A stretch of 46,686 nt of DNA from assembly GCA_905198475.1 (NCBI GenBank), contig CAJKCQ010000010.1, forward strand, positions 1 to 46,686, written 5' to 3'. The position numbers were made by a program, and so were the translations under genes. The number at the start of each line of letters is the position of its first letter. The stretch's first letter is position 1. Below, one piece after another: positions 25,208 through 33,968 of the stretch. The notes beneath the pieces are model-generated. The model saw only the letters and a program-made list of their open reading frames with translations. It was not told where the DNA came from and made no database searches. The stretch comes from an uncultured Sutterella sp. Its GTDB lineage: Bacteria; Pseudomonadota; Gammaproteobacteria; Burkholderiales; Burkholderiaceae_F.

Positions 25208-26524
25208 ATGGACAAGGAGCAGCTCAAGGAGCGCGTCTGTCAGCTCATCCGCGACAACTTCGAAGAAACGCAGAAGCTCGGCCACGCGATCTTCAACGAG
25301 CCCGAACTCGGCTTCAAGGAGGTGAAGACCTCCGCGAAGGTGCGCGCCGCCTTCGACGAACTCGGCATCGACTACACGACGGGCTGGGGCATCACGGGCG
25401 TGAAGGCGCGCCTCAAGGGTGCGAACTCGACGCGCACGGTCGCGCTCCTCGGCGAGCTCGACGCGATCGTCTGCCGCAACCATGAGGCAAGCGACCCGGT
25501 GACGGGTGCCGCGCACTGCTGCGGTCACAACGTGCAGATCGCCAACGTGCTCGCCGTCGCGCGCGCCCTGAAGGAGTCCGGCGCGATGGACTACCTCGGG
25601 GGAGACGTCGTCTTCTTCGCCGTTCCGGCCGAGGAGTACGTCGAGATCGACTACCGCAGCGGGCTCCTCGCGCAGAAGAAGCTCAAGTACCTGGGCGGCA
25701 AGCAGCAGCTGATCGCCGAAGGCGCCTTTGACGACATCGACATGGCGATGCAGATGCACGTGAGCGCGACTCACGCCCCCGACGGGGACTTCACGGTCGG
25801 CGCGAGCTCGAACGGCTTCGTCGGCAAGCTCATCGAATACCACGGCAGGGCCGCGCACGCCGCGGGCTGCCCCGACCAGGGCGTGAACGCCTTGAACGCC
25901 GCAATGTTGGGCGTCATGGGCGTCAACGCCATCCGCGAGACCTTCCGCGACTCCGACTGCGTGCGCTTCCATCCGATCATCAACTCGGGCGGCGACCTCG
26001 TGAACGTCATCCCCGACTACGTGAAGATGGAGAGCTACTGCCGCGCCTCGAACGTTGAGGCGCTCGCGCACTACAACAAGGCGATCAACCGCGCGCTCAA
26101 GGCCGGCGCCTCCGCCGTCGGCGCCCAATGCAAGATCACGGACCTTCCGGGGTACCTGCCGCTGCGTCCCGACCCGCACCTGCGCGACGTGCTGCGCGGG
26201 AACGCGCAGGCCGTCTTCGGTTGGAACGCCACGGTCGAGGGCGAACACTCCGCGGGTAGCACCGACATGGGCGACGTCTCGCACCTGATGCCGGTCGTGC
26301 ACCCCTGGGTTGGGTGCGTGCGCGGCACGCTCCACGGTGCGGACTACAAGGTCTCGAATGAAGAGGCCGCGTACGTGAAGTCCCCCGAGGTGCTCGCGAT
26401 GACGCTGATCGACCTCCTCTGGGACGGCGCGGCCGCCGCCGATGAGATCTGCCGCGAATTCAAGCCCGTCTTCACGAAGGAGAGCTACATGGCGTTCCTC
26501 GACCAGCTCGCCTCCGGGAGCTGA
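25208..26524 (+). CDS. M20-family amidohydrolase, AbgB-like
   Basis: The 438-residue metal-dependent hydrolase has GELDAIVCRNH and AAHCCGHNVQ (metal-binding His), VPAEEYVEI (Glu pair) and a dimerisation domain with GRAAHAAGCPDQGVNALNAA. The C-terminal part reads EHSAGSTDMGDVSHLMPVVHPW, a strong hallmark of p-aminobenzoyl-glutamate hydrolase subunit B and relatives. There is no signal peptide. The substrate is probably an aryl- or acyl-amino acid; folate breakdown products are one option. It is downstream of a putative transporter pair. ATG at 25208 is preceded by AAAGGAA. Confidence 0.88.
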   Translation: MDKEQLKERVCQLIRDNFEETQKLGHAIFNEPELGFKEVKTSAKVRAAFDELGIDYTTGWGITGVKARLKGANSTRTVALLGELDAIVCRNHEASDPVTGAAHCCGHNVQIANVLAVARALKESGAMDYLGGDVVFFAVPAEEYVEIDYRSGLLAQKKLKYLGGKQQLIAEGAFDDIDMAMQMHVSATHAPDGDFTVGASSNGFVGKLIEYHGRAAHAAGCPDQGVNALNAAMLGVMGVNAIRETFRDSDCVRFHPIINSGGDLVNVIPDYVKMESYCRASNVEALAHYNKAINRALKAGASAVGAQCKITDLPGYLPLRPDPHLRDVLRGNAQAVFGWNATVEGEHSAGSTDMGDVSHLMPVVHPWVGCVRGTLHGADYKVSNEEAAYVKSPEVLAMTLIDLLWDGAAAADEICREFKPVFTKESYMAFLDQLASGS

Positions 26525-26547
26525 CCGCAAGGGGCCTCGGCTCCGCC

Positions 26548-26646
26548 GGAGGGACGCTGCGGCGTCCCTCCTGATCCGCCTCCAAGACGAAGGCCGTCCG
26601 GCGCGCATCCCAAGGATTCGTGCGCACCGGGCGGCCTTCCGTTTTC
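26548..26646 (+). terminator. Double terminator after the AbgB-like gene
   Basis: The first stem is 26548-26557 with 26562-26571 (10 bp, loop TGCG). The second is 26589-26596 with 26632-26639, with extra internal pairing, followed by CGTTTT. Confidence 0.7.
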
Positions 26647-27045
26647 CCTGGCGTCCGTCCGGAACGGACATTCGGGTTTTCACCGATGCGCGGATGCGCT
26701 AAGATTATCCGGTCCGAAGCGCCCGTGAAGGCGAGGAGGACCGGGACGGCCCCTCAGGCCGGATCCGTGAGGCTCAGCGCTTCGCTCAACGCCCGAAGGC
26801 TCCCCAATAGGAATGATGGGGACCCGGGCGGGTGCGGCCGGCTTCAGGCAGGCGGATGATCCCGCCCGCAACAAAATTCACCACTGCGCCGAGGCCGCTC
26901 GTGTCCGGCACTGGCGCAGACGCCAACCCATGGAGGGTCCGGCTTAGCGAAAAATCCCCGCGGAGGGCGGGCCGTCAGCGCCCCAACACCCGAAGCATGT
27001 GAAAGAGAAGAAGAGGGATCACGCTCTGCTGCACTTGCTTCCGCT
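26647..27045 (+). other. Noncoding leader region before the binding-protein gene
   Basis: About 400 bases without a supported gene. I searched by eye for glycine, lysine, TPP, cobalamin and SAM riboswitch cores and found none complete. Several short G+C-rich inverted repeats are present. Confidence 0.25.
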
Positions 27046-27061
27046 CTCATTCATGAATGAG
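27046..27061. promoter_or_regulatory. Perfect 16-base palindrome over the ribosome-binding site
   Basis: CTCATTCATGAATGAG is a perfect palindrome ending 10 bases before the binding-protein ATG. Its last bases form the GAGG that serves as Shine-Dalgarno. It may be a repressor operator or an RNA fold that hides the RBS. Confidence 0.5.
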
Positions 27062-27071
27062 GCCCTCTGAA

Positions 27072-27836
27072 ATGGCTATCTCCAAGAAAATCGCTGCGGC
27101 CGCCGCCGCCGCCACCCTTGTCTTCTCCTTTGCCGCCGAGGCGGCCACGACGCTGCGCGTCGGTTCGATGACGATTTATCCGCCGTTTGAATTCCTCGAC
27201 TCCTCGACGGGCAAGTACGAAGGCTTCGACATGGATCTCGTGCGCGAGATCGGCAAGCGCAACGGCTACGACGTCAAGATCGTCTCGATGGCGCTCGACG
27301 GCATCGTGCCCGCGCTCATGAGCGGCAACGTTGACTGCGCGATCTCCGCGCTCACGATCACGCCCGAGCGCTCCGAAAAGGTGGACTTCACCAAGCCCTA
27401 CATGAACGCGGGCCTCACGGTGATGACCTCGAAGGAAAACGCGCCGAAGATCAAGAGCCTCAAGGATCTTGAAAACCAGACGCTCTGCGCCGAGATCGGC
27501 TCCTCGGGCGCGCTCGTGATGAAGCGCATTCCGGGCACCGTGATCCGCACCTTCAACTCGGCCGCCGACGCCTTCCTCGAGCTCGACAAGGGCGGGTGCT
27601 TCGCGATGTTGAACGACGGTCCCGTCAACAAGTACTTCCTGCGCCAGAAGGCTTCGAAGAGCATGAACCTCGTCGCGCTCGACTTCGTCGTTTCCGACGA
27701 CTTCTACGGGCTCGCCGTGCAGAAGGGCAACAAGAAGCTCCTCAACGTGCTCGACCAGACGCTCGACGCCATGCGCGCCGACGGTACGTACCAGAAAATC
27801 TACGACAAGTGGTTCGGCTCGGCGAAGGCTCAATAA
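27072..27836 (+). CDS. Amino-acid-type ABC transporter substrate-binding protein
   Basis: The 254-residue product has a Sec signal peptide (cleavage near residue 24) and the SBP_bac_3 fold: LRVGSMTIYPPFEFLDSST at the start of the mature part, GFDMDLVREIGKR, and DCAISALTITPERSEKVDFT, the usual signature of polar and basic amino acid binders. No permease or ATPase gene adjoins it, so it is an orphan that must use a transporter encoded elsewhere. The palindrome at 27046-27061 may control its translation or transcription. The ligand cannot be named. Confidence 0.9.
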   Translation: MAISKKIAAAAAAATLVFSFAAEAATTLRVGSMTIYPPFEFLDSSTGKYEGFDMDLVREIGKRNGYDVKIVSMALDGIVPALMSGNVDCAISALTITPERSEKVDFTKPYMNAGLTVMTSKENAPKIKSLKDLENQTLCAEIGSSGALVMKRIPGTVIRTFNSAADAFLELDKGGCFAMLNDGPVNKYFLRQKASKSMNLVALDFVVSDDFYGLAVQKGNKKLLNVLDQTLDAMRADGTYQKIYDKWFGSAKAQ

Positions 27837-27859
27837 GCTCTTCCCGGCCCGACAACCCG

Positions 27860-27944
27860 CTTCGGGCGGACGACCTCCGCCCGAAGCCGCCGAACCAAGC
27901 AGAACGCCCGGCTCCTCCGCATTCGAGAGGCCGGGCGTTATGCG
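27860..27944. terminator. Two hairpins between convergent genes
   Basis: An 11 bp stem (27860-27870 with 27876-27886) is followed by a 10 bp stem (27903-27912 with 27930-27939). They terminate the binding-protein gene and, on the other strand, the C69 dipeptidase gene. Confidence 0.7.
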
Positions 27945-27967
27945 TTTTTGTGGCGCTGCCTGCGCGC

Positions 27968-29707
27968 TTAGGCCTTGAAGCGCACCGGCGCCATCGCGAC
28001 GAAGCGGCGGCGCGCGATGAAGCCGCGCACGTAGGTGTCGATGAGGCACCCGGCGACGGCGTACTGCGCGACGTCGAAGGCCTTGAAGGTGAGCACGAGC
28101 TTGTCGCCCTCGAGTTCGGCCTTCACGGGCTTGGCCGGAGCAAGAACGGAGGCCTTCGCGCCCGTGAAGCCGAGGCTCCAGCGGATGCTCTCCGTGTCGA
28201 TCTCCTCGATGTCGAGTTCGGGGAAGGACGAGATCACGACGCGGCATTCGGCGTCGGCGTCCGTGACGGAGAGTTCGCGCGGTTCAACGCTCGCCTCGAC
28301 CGTGTCGAGCACCGCGAGGAGCTCGCGGTACGCCTCGTCGTTCTTCGCCGCCATCTCGCAGGTGAACTTCCCGAGGAGCGCTTCGGCCTCATCGTGCGGC
28401 AGGGCCTTGGCGCGCTCGACCACCTCGGCCGTGCGGGTGCGGAACTCCGCTTCGAGCCCCTCGCGCACGCTCCAGATCCCGGCCATCAGGCCGCGGTCGA
28501 AGTTGACGAGTTCGCCCAGGACCGCATAGAGGAAGTAGCTCTTCGAGAAGTCCAGGTCGAGGTACTCGGGCTTCATGTGGAAGTGCACGCGGCGCGCCTC
28601 CTCGAGACTCGTCCACTGGTAGCCCATCGGGATCGCCTTGGCGAGCGGGAACCAGGGCACGTACGTGCCGACGTCCTGGCTCGAGGCGCAGTGCCAGAGC
28701 ACGTTGAGCAGCGGCGCTTCGCCGATCTCACACACCCAGCTCTCGCGCGTGTGGGTGCGCGAGATGTCCTGCGCGCTCGCGTGGAAGCAGTCCGCGCGCC
28801 CGTCGCCGCGGCTACGGTAGGTCTCTTCGGCCGTGAGGCGCAGCGTCTCCTTGACGTCGTCGGGGCTGATCAGGCGACCGAGCTTCAGGCGTTCGGGGTA
28901 GTGCAGGGGATCGGGGTAGACCGTGCCGCCGGTGAGGAACTGCCAGCCCGTGCGCATGCGCACGCTCTTGTTGAGGTCGAGGCGGTTCGATTCGGGTTGA
29001 TAGGCCGCGGAGAAGTCGAAGTCCGAGTAGTCGCCCGGGGTCTTCGGGGTGTAGCGGCCCGTCTTCACGGCGTACTCGATGAGGTCGGGCGAGGCGACGA
29101 CGTTCTCGTGGTCCGAGAGGTCCACCGAGCGGATCGCGAGGTAGTTGGAGATGAGGACCACCTCGTCGTCGGGGACGCGCTTCGCGACGAAGTGGTGGCC
29201 CTTGACGACGTTCATGAGCCACGCCTCGTCGCGGTCGGCGAAGGAGTAGTTGCGCGCCGGGCTCCAGTAGCCGTACTTCGTGAGGAGCTGGGCGGCGATC
29301 TCGACCGCTTCGCGGGCGGTCTTCGCGCGCTCCATCACGCAGCGGCGCAGCAGAAAGCCGATGCCGCCCTCGACGAGTCCGGTCTCCTCGTCGGAGAGCT
29401 CGCCGTCAAAGGAGGTGCCGCCCGAGTTGGAGCACATCACGACGCCCGCTTTGTTCGCGAGTCCCTGGTCGAAGGAGGACCCCGGGGGCATCATCAGCAT
29501 GTTGCTCCAGTAGGTGCCCAGGGTTTCAGGGGCCTGCGGCACCTTCGCGCGGCCGGGTTCCCCCTCGACCACCTCGCCCGTGGCGTGCTTCGCGCCCGGG
29601 CACCAGAACTGCTGGTGCATGACGCGGCCGCCCGAGTCTTCGTTGTGGCCGAGAATGACGCGGCCGGTGGTGGATGCCGCCTTTCCGACGATTACCGTAG
29701 TGCACAT
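27968..29707 (-). CDS. C69-family dipeptidase
   Basis: This 579-residue Ntn-type peptidase has its nucleophile at Cys2: the protein begins MCTTVIVGK, and removal of Met exposes the catalytic cysteine, which decides the ATG at 29707 over the longer frame. HNEDSGGR (20-27) and ATPETLGTYWSN-like PQAPETLGTYWSN fit the PepD/C69 family. It lacks a signal peptide, so it likely acts on dipeptides in the cytoplasm. It is longer than the ~470-residue lactic acid enzymes because of a C-terminal extension (about 460-579). RBS GAGGACA is well placed. Confidence 0.9.
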   Translation of the reverse strand: MCTTVIVGKAASTTGRVILGHNEDSGGRVMHQQFWCPGAKHATGEVVEGEPGRAKVPQAPETLGTYWSNMLMMPPGSSFDQGLANKAGVVMCSNSGGTSFDGELSDEETGLVEGGIGFLLRRCVMERAKTAREAVEIAAQLLTKYGYWSPARNYSFADRDEAWLMNVVKGHHFVAKRVPDDEVVLISNYLAIRSVDLSDHENVVASPDLIEYAVKTGRYTPKTPGDYSDFDFSAAYQPESNRLDLNKSVRMRTGWQFLTGGTVYPDPLHYPERLKLGRLISPDDVKETLRLTAEETYRSRGDGRADCFHASAQDISRTHTRESWVCEIGEAPLLNVLWHCASSQDVGTYVPWFPLAKAIPMGYQWTSLEEARRVHFHMKPEYLDLDFSKSYFLYAVLGELVNFDRGLMAGIWSVREGLEAEFRTRTAEVVERAKALPHDEAEALLGKFTCEMAAKNDEAYRELLAVLDTVEASVEPRELSVTDADAECRVVISSFPELDIEEIDTESIRWSLGFTGAKASVLAPAKPVKAELEGDKLVLTFKAFDVAQYAVAGCLIDTYVRGFIARRRFVAMAPVRFKA

Positions 29708-29911
29708 GGGTGATGTCCTCCCCGAGAGTGTTTGGTGGAAGGCCCGGCGCAGGCTGGGCTCCGGGCCTCGAGTCGGCAAATGTTAGCGCGGATGCGCCGC
29801 CCGCCTCGACGGGTGGAAGTACGGGTGCGCAGGCGCGGACAAGGCGGCTCAAAGGGAAGCCGCGCCTACCGGTTCGTTGAAGTTTGACTCCGGGCGCAGA
29901 GCCTGAAATGA

Positions 29912-29947
29912 AGAAGGGAGACGGCTCCTCGCCGCCCCCTTTCTTTT
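29912..29947. terminator. Terminator-like hairpin upstream of C69 / downstream of EamA gene
   Basis: An imperfect inverted repeat (AAGAAGGG ... CCCTTTCTT) surrounds a G+C-rich core. It lies after the stop of the EamA gene on the minus strand and is A/T-flanked on both sides. Confidence 0.45.
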
Positions 29948-29988
29948 GTGGTCCGCTCCGGAGCCGCGCGGTCCGCTTGTTCCGAGCG

Positions 29989-30873
29989 TCAGCCCTCGGT
30001 GCGGCCCGCCGCTTCGGCGCGCTTCGTCGAGATCGTCGCGGCCACGCCCGCGGCGATGATGAGCGACATGCCCGCGAGCGAGAGCGCCGTCGATGCTTCG
30101 CCGAAGAGAATCCAGCTGATCAGGGCGGAGAAGGGAATCGCCGAGAACCCGAGGCACGAGGAGAGGAGCATGTTGCCGTAGGCGTAGGAGCGCGTCGTGC
30201 AGATCTGCCCCAGGGTCGCGCAGACGCCCATGCCGAGGATCGCCGCCACCGCGTTGAGCGAGGAGAGGTGGAATCCGCCTTCGACGAAGAGCGTTCCGAA
30301 GAGGCCGAAGAGCGTGCCGCAGCAGGTGAAGTAGAAGACGATGCGCCAGGAGGGCTCCTCGAGCCGCCCGAGCTCCTTCATCTGCCAGTAGATGATGAGG
30401 TCGAGGAAGGAGACGGCGAGGCAGATGAGCGCCGGGATGAGCTCGTCGCTCGAGAAGCTCGGCTGCAGCACGATCGCGATGCCCGCAAACCCGATGATGA
30501 TCGAGAAGATGAGCGCCCAGGGCGCGCGCTGGTGCTTCATCCAGGCGAGCAGGATGAAGTTCGCGGCCATGAAGAGCGGCGTCGTGTAGATGAGCGTCAT
30601 GTTCGTGCCGAAGGGCAGCTGCCCGAGGGTGTAGAACCACGCGGCGATCGAGAGCGTGCCGAGGATGGAGCGCTTGAGGTTCCCCATCAGATGCGGGGTC
30701 TTGAGCGAGAGGTTGTTGCGGCGCACGTAGAGCGCGATGGTGACGACGCCGAAGAGCGAGCGCCAGAAAACCATCTCGAGGGGGCCGAGCTCGCCGCTTG
30801 AGAGCTTCACGAAGGCCGCCATCAGGGAGAAGAAGAGTGCTGCCGCAAGCGACCACATGGACTGCTGCATCAT
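29989..30873 (-). CDS. EamA/DMT-family transporter
   Basis: The 294-residue inner-membrane protein has ten hydrophobic helices in two EamA repeats (first from about 6, second from about 147). SSLNAVAAILGMGVCATLGQICTTRSYAYG-type sequence in the second half is typical of drug/metabolite exporters. The substrate is unknown. Two ATG codons stand in tandem at the start; the RBS is weak. It is transcribed alone. Confidence 0.88.
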   Translation of the reverse strand: MMQQSMWSLAAALFFSLMAAFVKLSSGELGPLEMVFWRSLFGVVTIALYVRRNNLSLKTPHLMGNLKRSILGTLSIAAWFYTLGQLPFGTNMTLIYTTPLFMAANFILLAWMKHQRAPWALIFSIIIGFAGIAIVLQPSFSSDELIPALICLAVSFLDLIIYWQMKELGRLEEPSWRIVFYFTCCGTLFGLFGTLFVEGGFHLSSLNAVAAILGMGVCATLGQICTTRSYAYGNMLLSSCLGFSAIPFSALISWILFGEASTALSLAGMSLIIAAGVAATISTKRAEAAGRTEG

Positions 30874-31021
30874 TTTGTTTTTCTGGTGCTTGTCGTTGAC
30901 TGGGCGGCCGAGGTCCCGGCGTGCGGGCCGGTTCCTGCGGTCCGCGGGCCCGGACGGGCGGGAAAGAGTGCGCGTGAGCTTAGCAGGGGGTGCGAGTCGG
31001 CTTCAAGCGCGCCACCGTGAG

Positions 31022-31050
31022 GGGGATCCCGGAAGTGCACCGGGATCCCC
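31022..31050. terminator. Hairpin after ygfZ
   Basis: A perfect 11 bp stem (31022-31032 with 31040-31050) with a 7-base loop lies 12 bases past the ygfZ stop. No T-run follows on the minus strand. Confidence 0.5.
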
Positions 31051-31062
31051 GGGAGGCGGTCC

Positions 31063-32034
31063 TCAGGCGGGGTCCTTGAGGATGTTGCGGTAGCGGTAGG
31101 GGAGCTCGATCAGTTCGAGGGGCTCTCCCGCGGGCTCGAGCGAGACGCCGGCGATGAGGGAGCCGAGGGTCGCCGAGAAGAGGATGAGCGTTTCGCCGCC
31201 GATGCGCGAGGAGAGCACGACCGTGCCCGCCTGATCCCCCGCGGAGTAGACCGGGGCGCCCGCCTCCACGGTGCGATCGGCCTTCAGAAGTCCGATCGCC
31301 GCGCGGCGGTTCGTCTCGCCGATGTGCTCGACGCGCGAGACCACCTCCTGCCCGGGGTAGCAGCCCTTGCGGAAGGAGACGCCGCCCACGAGCTCGAGGT
31401 TGACGTGCTGCGGCACGAACGCCTCGCGCGTCGCCGGGAGAATCTGCGGCATGCCTGCGGCGATCACCGCGGCGGTGCGCCAAGCGTCAGGAGCGGGTTC
31501 AAAGGGGAGCGCTGCGCCCGCCGGGACGACGGCGAGCGTGCGCGCGCCGCCCGCGCAGAAGCCCGCAATGGCGCGGGCTTCCGAGAGACCGAGGAGCGTC
31601 CAGCCGTCTTCCCGGGCGACTTCGCCCGCGGCGGGAAGCTTGAGGCCGAGCCGGGCGGCCGCTTCGGCGCCCGCCTCACCGACGAAGAGAAGCACCTCGG
31701 GCATGGGATCCACGGGGGTGAAGATCACCTTCGCGCGCAGAACGTACATGCGCAGGCGCTTCAGGAACCCCTCCACCATGACCGCGGGCATGGCGAGCAT
31801 GACGTCGGGGCCCTCCATCCAGACGCGCATGAGCGCGAGGAGCCGGCCCTTGGGCGAGCAGTAGCCCGCGAGCGTCGTGCGATTCCCCAACCCCTGAACC
31901 GCCTGCGTGAACTGGCCGTGGAGGAACTTCACGGCGTCTTCGCCCGAAACGCGGATGAACTGGATGCCGCCCGCGCGGATGACGCCGGGCAGCGGATCAA
32001 GACGGGGAGCGGTGGTGTCGGAGAAGGACTGCAT
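31063..32034 (-). CDS. ygfZ: Folate-binding Fe-S cluster repair protein YgfZ
   Basis: The 323-residue GcvT-like protein supports the assembly or repair of certain Fe-S enzymes with tetrahydrofolate. The family motif K-G-C-Y-x-G-Q-E is present as KGCYPGQE (223-230) with the conserved Cys225. The N-terminal half reads IRVSGEDAVKFLHGQFTQAV. I chose the ATG at 32034 because upstream frame sequence has no similarity. It is divergent from mltG, a common arrangement in proteobacteria. Confidence 0.94.
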   Translation of the reverse strand: MQSFSDTTAPRLDPLPGVIRAGGIQFIRVSGEDAVKFLHGQFTQAVQGLGNRTTLAGYCSPKGRLLALMRVWMEGPDVMLAMPAVMVEGFLKRLRMYVLRAKVIFTPVDPMPEVLLFVGEAGAEAAARLGLKLPAAGEVAREDGWTLLGLSEARAIAGFCAGGARTLAVVPAGAALPFEPAPDAWRTAAVIAAGMPQILPATREAFVPQHVNLELVGGVSFRKGCYPGQEVVSRVEHIGETNRRAAIGLLKADRTVEAGAPVYSAGDQAGTVVLSSRIGGETLILFSATLGSLIAGVSLEPAGEPLELIELPYRYRNILKDPA

Positions 32035-32331
32035 GATGAATCGTTTCCTCTGCTGAGGGCCTGCCGGCGGGAATGCCGGCGGGCCGATGGATTTTGCTGC
32101 CCGTAAGGATACCCATCCGCCGCAGAGGCGACGGGCGGGCGTGCTCGAAATCGCGCACGGAGGCGCCTCCGGCGCGTGACGCCCGCGTGCGCCTTGAAAC
32201 AAAGGCGCCGCTTGTCGCCGCACCAGGGGCGTCATGCCGCCGCGCTAAACTCGGCCCTCGCCGGCCCTCCCATTCACCGGGCCGCCGGCCCTCCGACACC
32301 CCGCCCCGCCCAAATCAGACAGAGAGACATC

Positions 32332-33747
32332 GTGAGCCGCTCCAAACACGCATCCGCCGCCGGTCCGAACCGATCCGCCGAGAAGGAGACGCTCTCCCGT
32401 GAGGCGGGTGAAAAGGCGCACGCCGACGAAGAGGCGCGCGTCAAGGAGGACGAGGCGGCCTTGGATGCCCTCGCGGAGAGCGCCGAGCGTGAGGCGGAGA
32501 AGACCCGCGGCAGCGACGCGCTCGAGAGGAGCGCCGGGGCCGCGCCCGAAGGCGGGGAGGAAAAAGCGTCCGAAGAACCCCGGAAGACGCCCGCTCCCGG
32601 AGCGCAGAAGGCGGAGTCCGCCGCCGATGCGGCCGAAGACCCGGACCCGCACACGTCCGGAACTTCCGACTCGTCTGAATCTTCCGGGACATCCGACCCC
32701 CGCCGCGCGAAGGCGCGCAGGTGGGCCGCGGGCATCGTCCTCTTCTTCGTCTTCGCCGCGGCTGCGGCCGCCGCCCTCTGGTGGTGGGCCGAGCGCACGC
32801 TCTACCGCACCCCGGCGGCACTCGCCGCTCCCCGGATTGAAATCACCGTGAAGGAAGGGCAGAGCGCGCAGCAGGCGCTCGCCGCCATGCGCGCAGCAGG
32901 CGTGACGCTTCCCGTCTGGCAGGTGCGCGCGCTCCTGAAGCTCGAGCCCGGGCTCCTCTCGCGCATCCACGTCGGGCGCTTCCGCTTCACACAAGGGATG
33001 ACGCCCTTTGATCTTCTGAAGACCCTGTCGGGGCCGGCGCTCGTCGATCAGCAGGTGCGGATTCCCGACGGCGCCCCCGTCTGGGAGGCCGTGGCGATCC
33101 TCGCCGACGCCGAAGGGCTCGCGCCCGATTCGGCGAAGATGGACGAGCGGACGCTCCTCAAGACCCTCGGGCTCGAGGAGTACGCGTCGCTCGAAGGCTT
33201 CCTCGCGCCCGAAACCTACCGCTACGGGTCAGGAACGAGCGACCTCACCATTTTGAAGAAGGCCGTGGAGCGTCAGAAGCGCCTCCTCGACGAGGCCTGG
33301 GCCTCGAGAAGCGAGCTCTGCCGCGCGAAGAGCGCCTACGAACTCCTCATCCTCGCCTCAATCATCGAGAAGGAGACGGGCGAGAAGAGCGACCGGCACC
33401 TCGTGAGCTCGGTCTTCAACAACCGCCTGCGGATCGGCATGGCGCTCCAGACCGACCCCACCGTGATCTACGGGCTTGGCGCGGGTTGGAGCGGCCGGCT
33501 GCGCCGCAAGGACCTCGAGGCGCCCACGCCCTGGAACACCTACACTTTCGTGGGGCTCCCGCCCACGCCGATCTCGATGCCCTCGGCCGCCTCGATCGAG
33601 GCCGCGGCCCATCCGGCCGACACAAAGTACCTCTACTTCGTCGCACGCGGGGACGGCACGAGCGAATTCTCGACGAACCTCAAGGACCACAACCGCGCGG
33701 TGCAGCACTTCATCATCCGAAAGAGCACCGAGCCGCTGAAGAAGTAG
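32332..33747 (+). CDS. mltG: Endolytic murein transglycosylase MltG
   Basis: The 471-residue YceG-like enzyme cuts nascent glycan strands. A cytoplasmic acidic, Ala/Glu/Ser-rich region (1-128) precedes one membrane helix (131-152). A LysM-like segment (about 168-235) and the catalytic domain follow, with LEGFLAPETY (287-296) and the catalytic Glu346 in ASIIEKETG. The cytoplasmic part is unusually long: the usual protein is about 340 residues. The start is a GTG with AGAGAG upstream; later starts are possible but would remove only this tail. ygfZ-mltG-tmk-holB is a conserved order. Confidence 0.93.
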   Translation: MSRSKHASAAGPNRSAEKETLSREAGEKAHADEEARVKEDEAALDALAESAEREAEKTRGSDALERSAGAAPEGGEEKASEEPRKTPAPGAQKAESAADAAEDPDPHTSGTSDSSESSGTSDPRRAKARRWAAGIVLFFVFAAAAAAALWWWAERTLYRTPAALAAPRIEITVKEGQSAQQALAAMRAAGVTLPVWQVRALLKLEPGLLSRIHVGRFRFTQGMTPFDLLKTLSGPALVDQQVRIPDGAPVWEAVAILADAEGLAPDSAKMDERTLLKTLGLEEYASLEGFLAPETYRYGSGTSDLTILKKAVERQKRLLDEAWASRSELCRAKSAYELLILASIIEKETGEKSDRHLVSSVFNNRLRIGMALQTDPTVIYGLGAGWSGRLRRKDLEAPTPWNTYTFVGLPPTPISMPSAASIEAAAHPADTKYLYFVARGDGTSEFSTNLKDHNRAVQHFIIRKSTEPLKK

Positions 33748-33772
33748 TCCGCCTCCCCAAGCCTCAGGCACG

Positions 33773-33792
33773 AACGCCGTGCGGGCGTTTTG
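33773..33792 (+). terminator. Terminator after mltG
   Basis: Stem AACGCC (33773-33778) pairs with GGCGTT (33784-33789) and runs into TTTTGC. Confidence 0.5.
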
Positions 33793-33968
33793 CTTCCCGC
33801 TCTCTCGGGCTGCTGTGAGGGCGCTTATGCATCGTCCGGGCCTCATGGGATAATTCTCGCCGGCGCCGAAGGTCCGGCCGGCTCGTCCGGGACCGGCAGT
33901 CCGTATCCGGACGGGCGCAGAGAACGACGGCTCAGGTCCGTCAGAGAGAGAACAAAGGAGAGAAGAAC

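Noticed and set aside
26700..27045. Amino-acid riboswitch before the binding-protein gene
   Set aside because: No complete glycine, lysine, TPP, cobalamin or SAM core could be recognised by eye.
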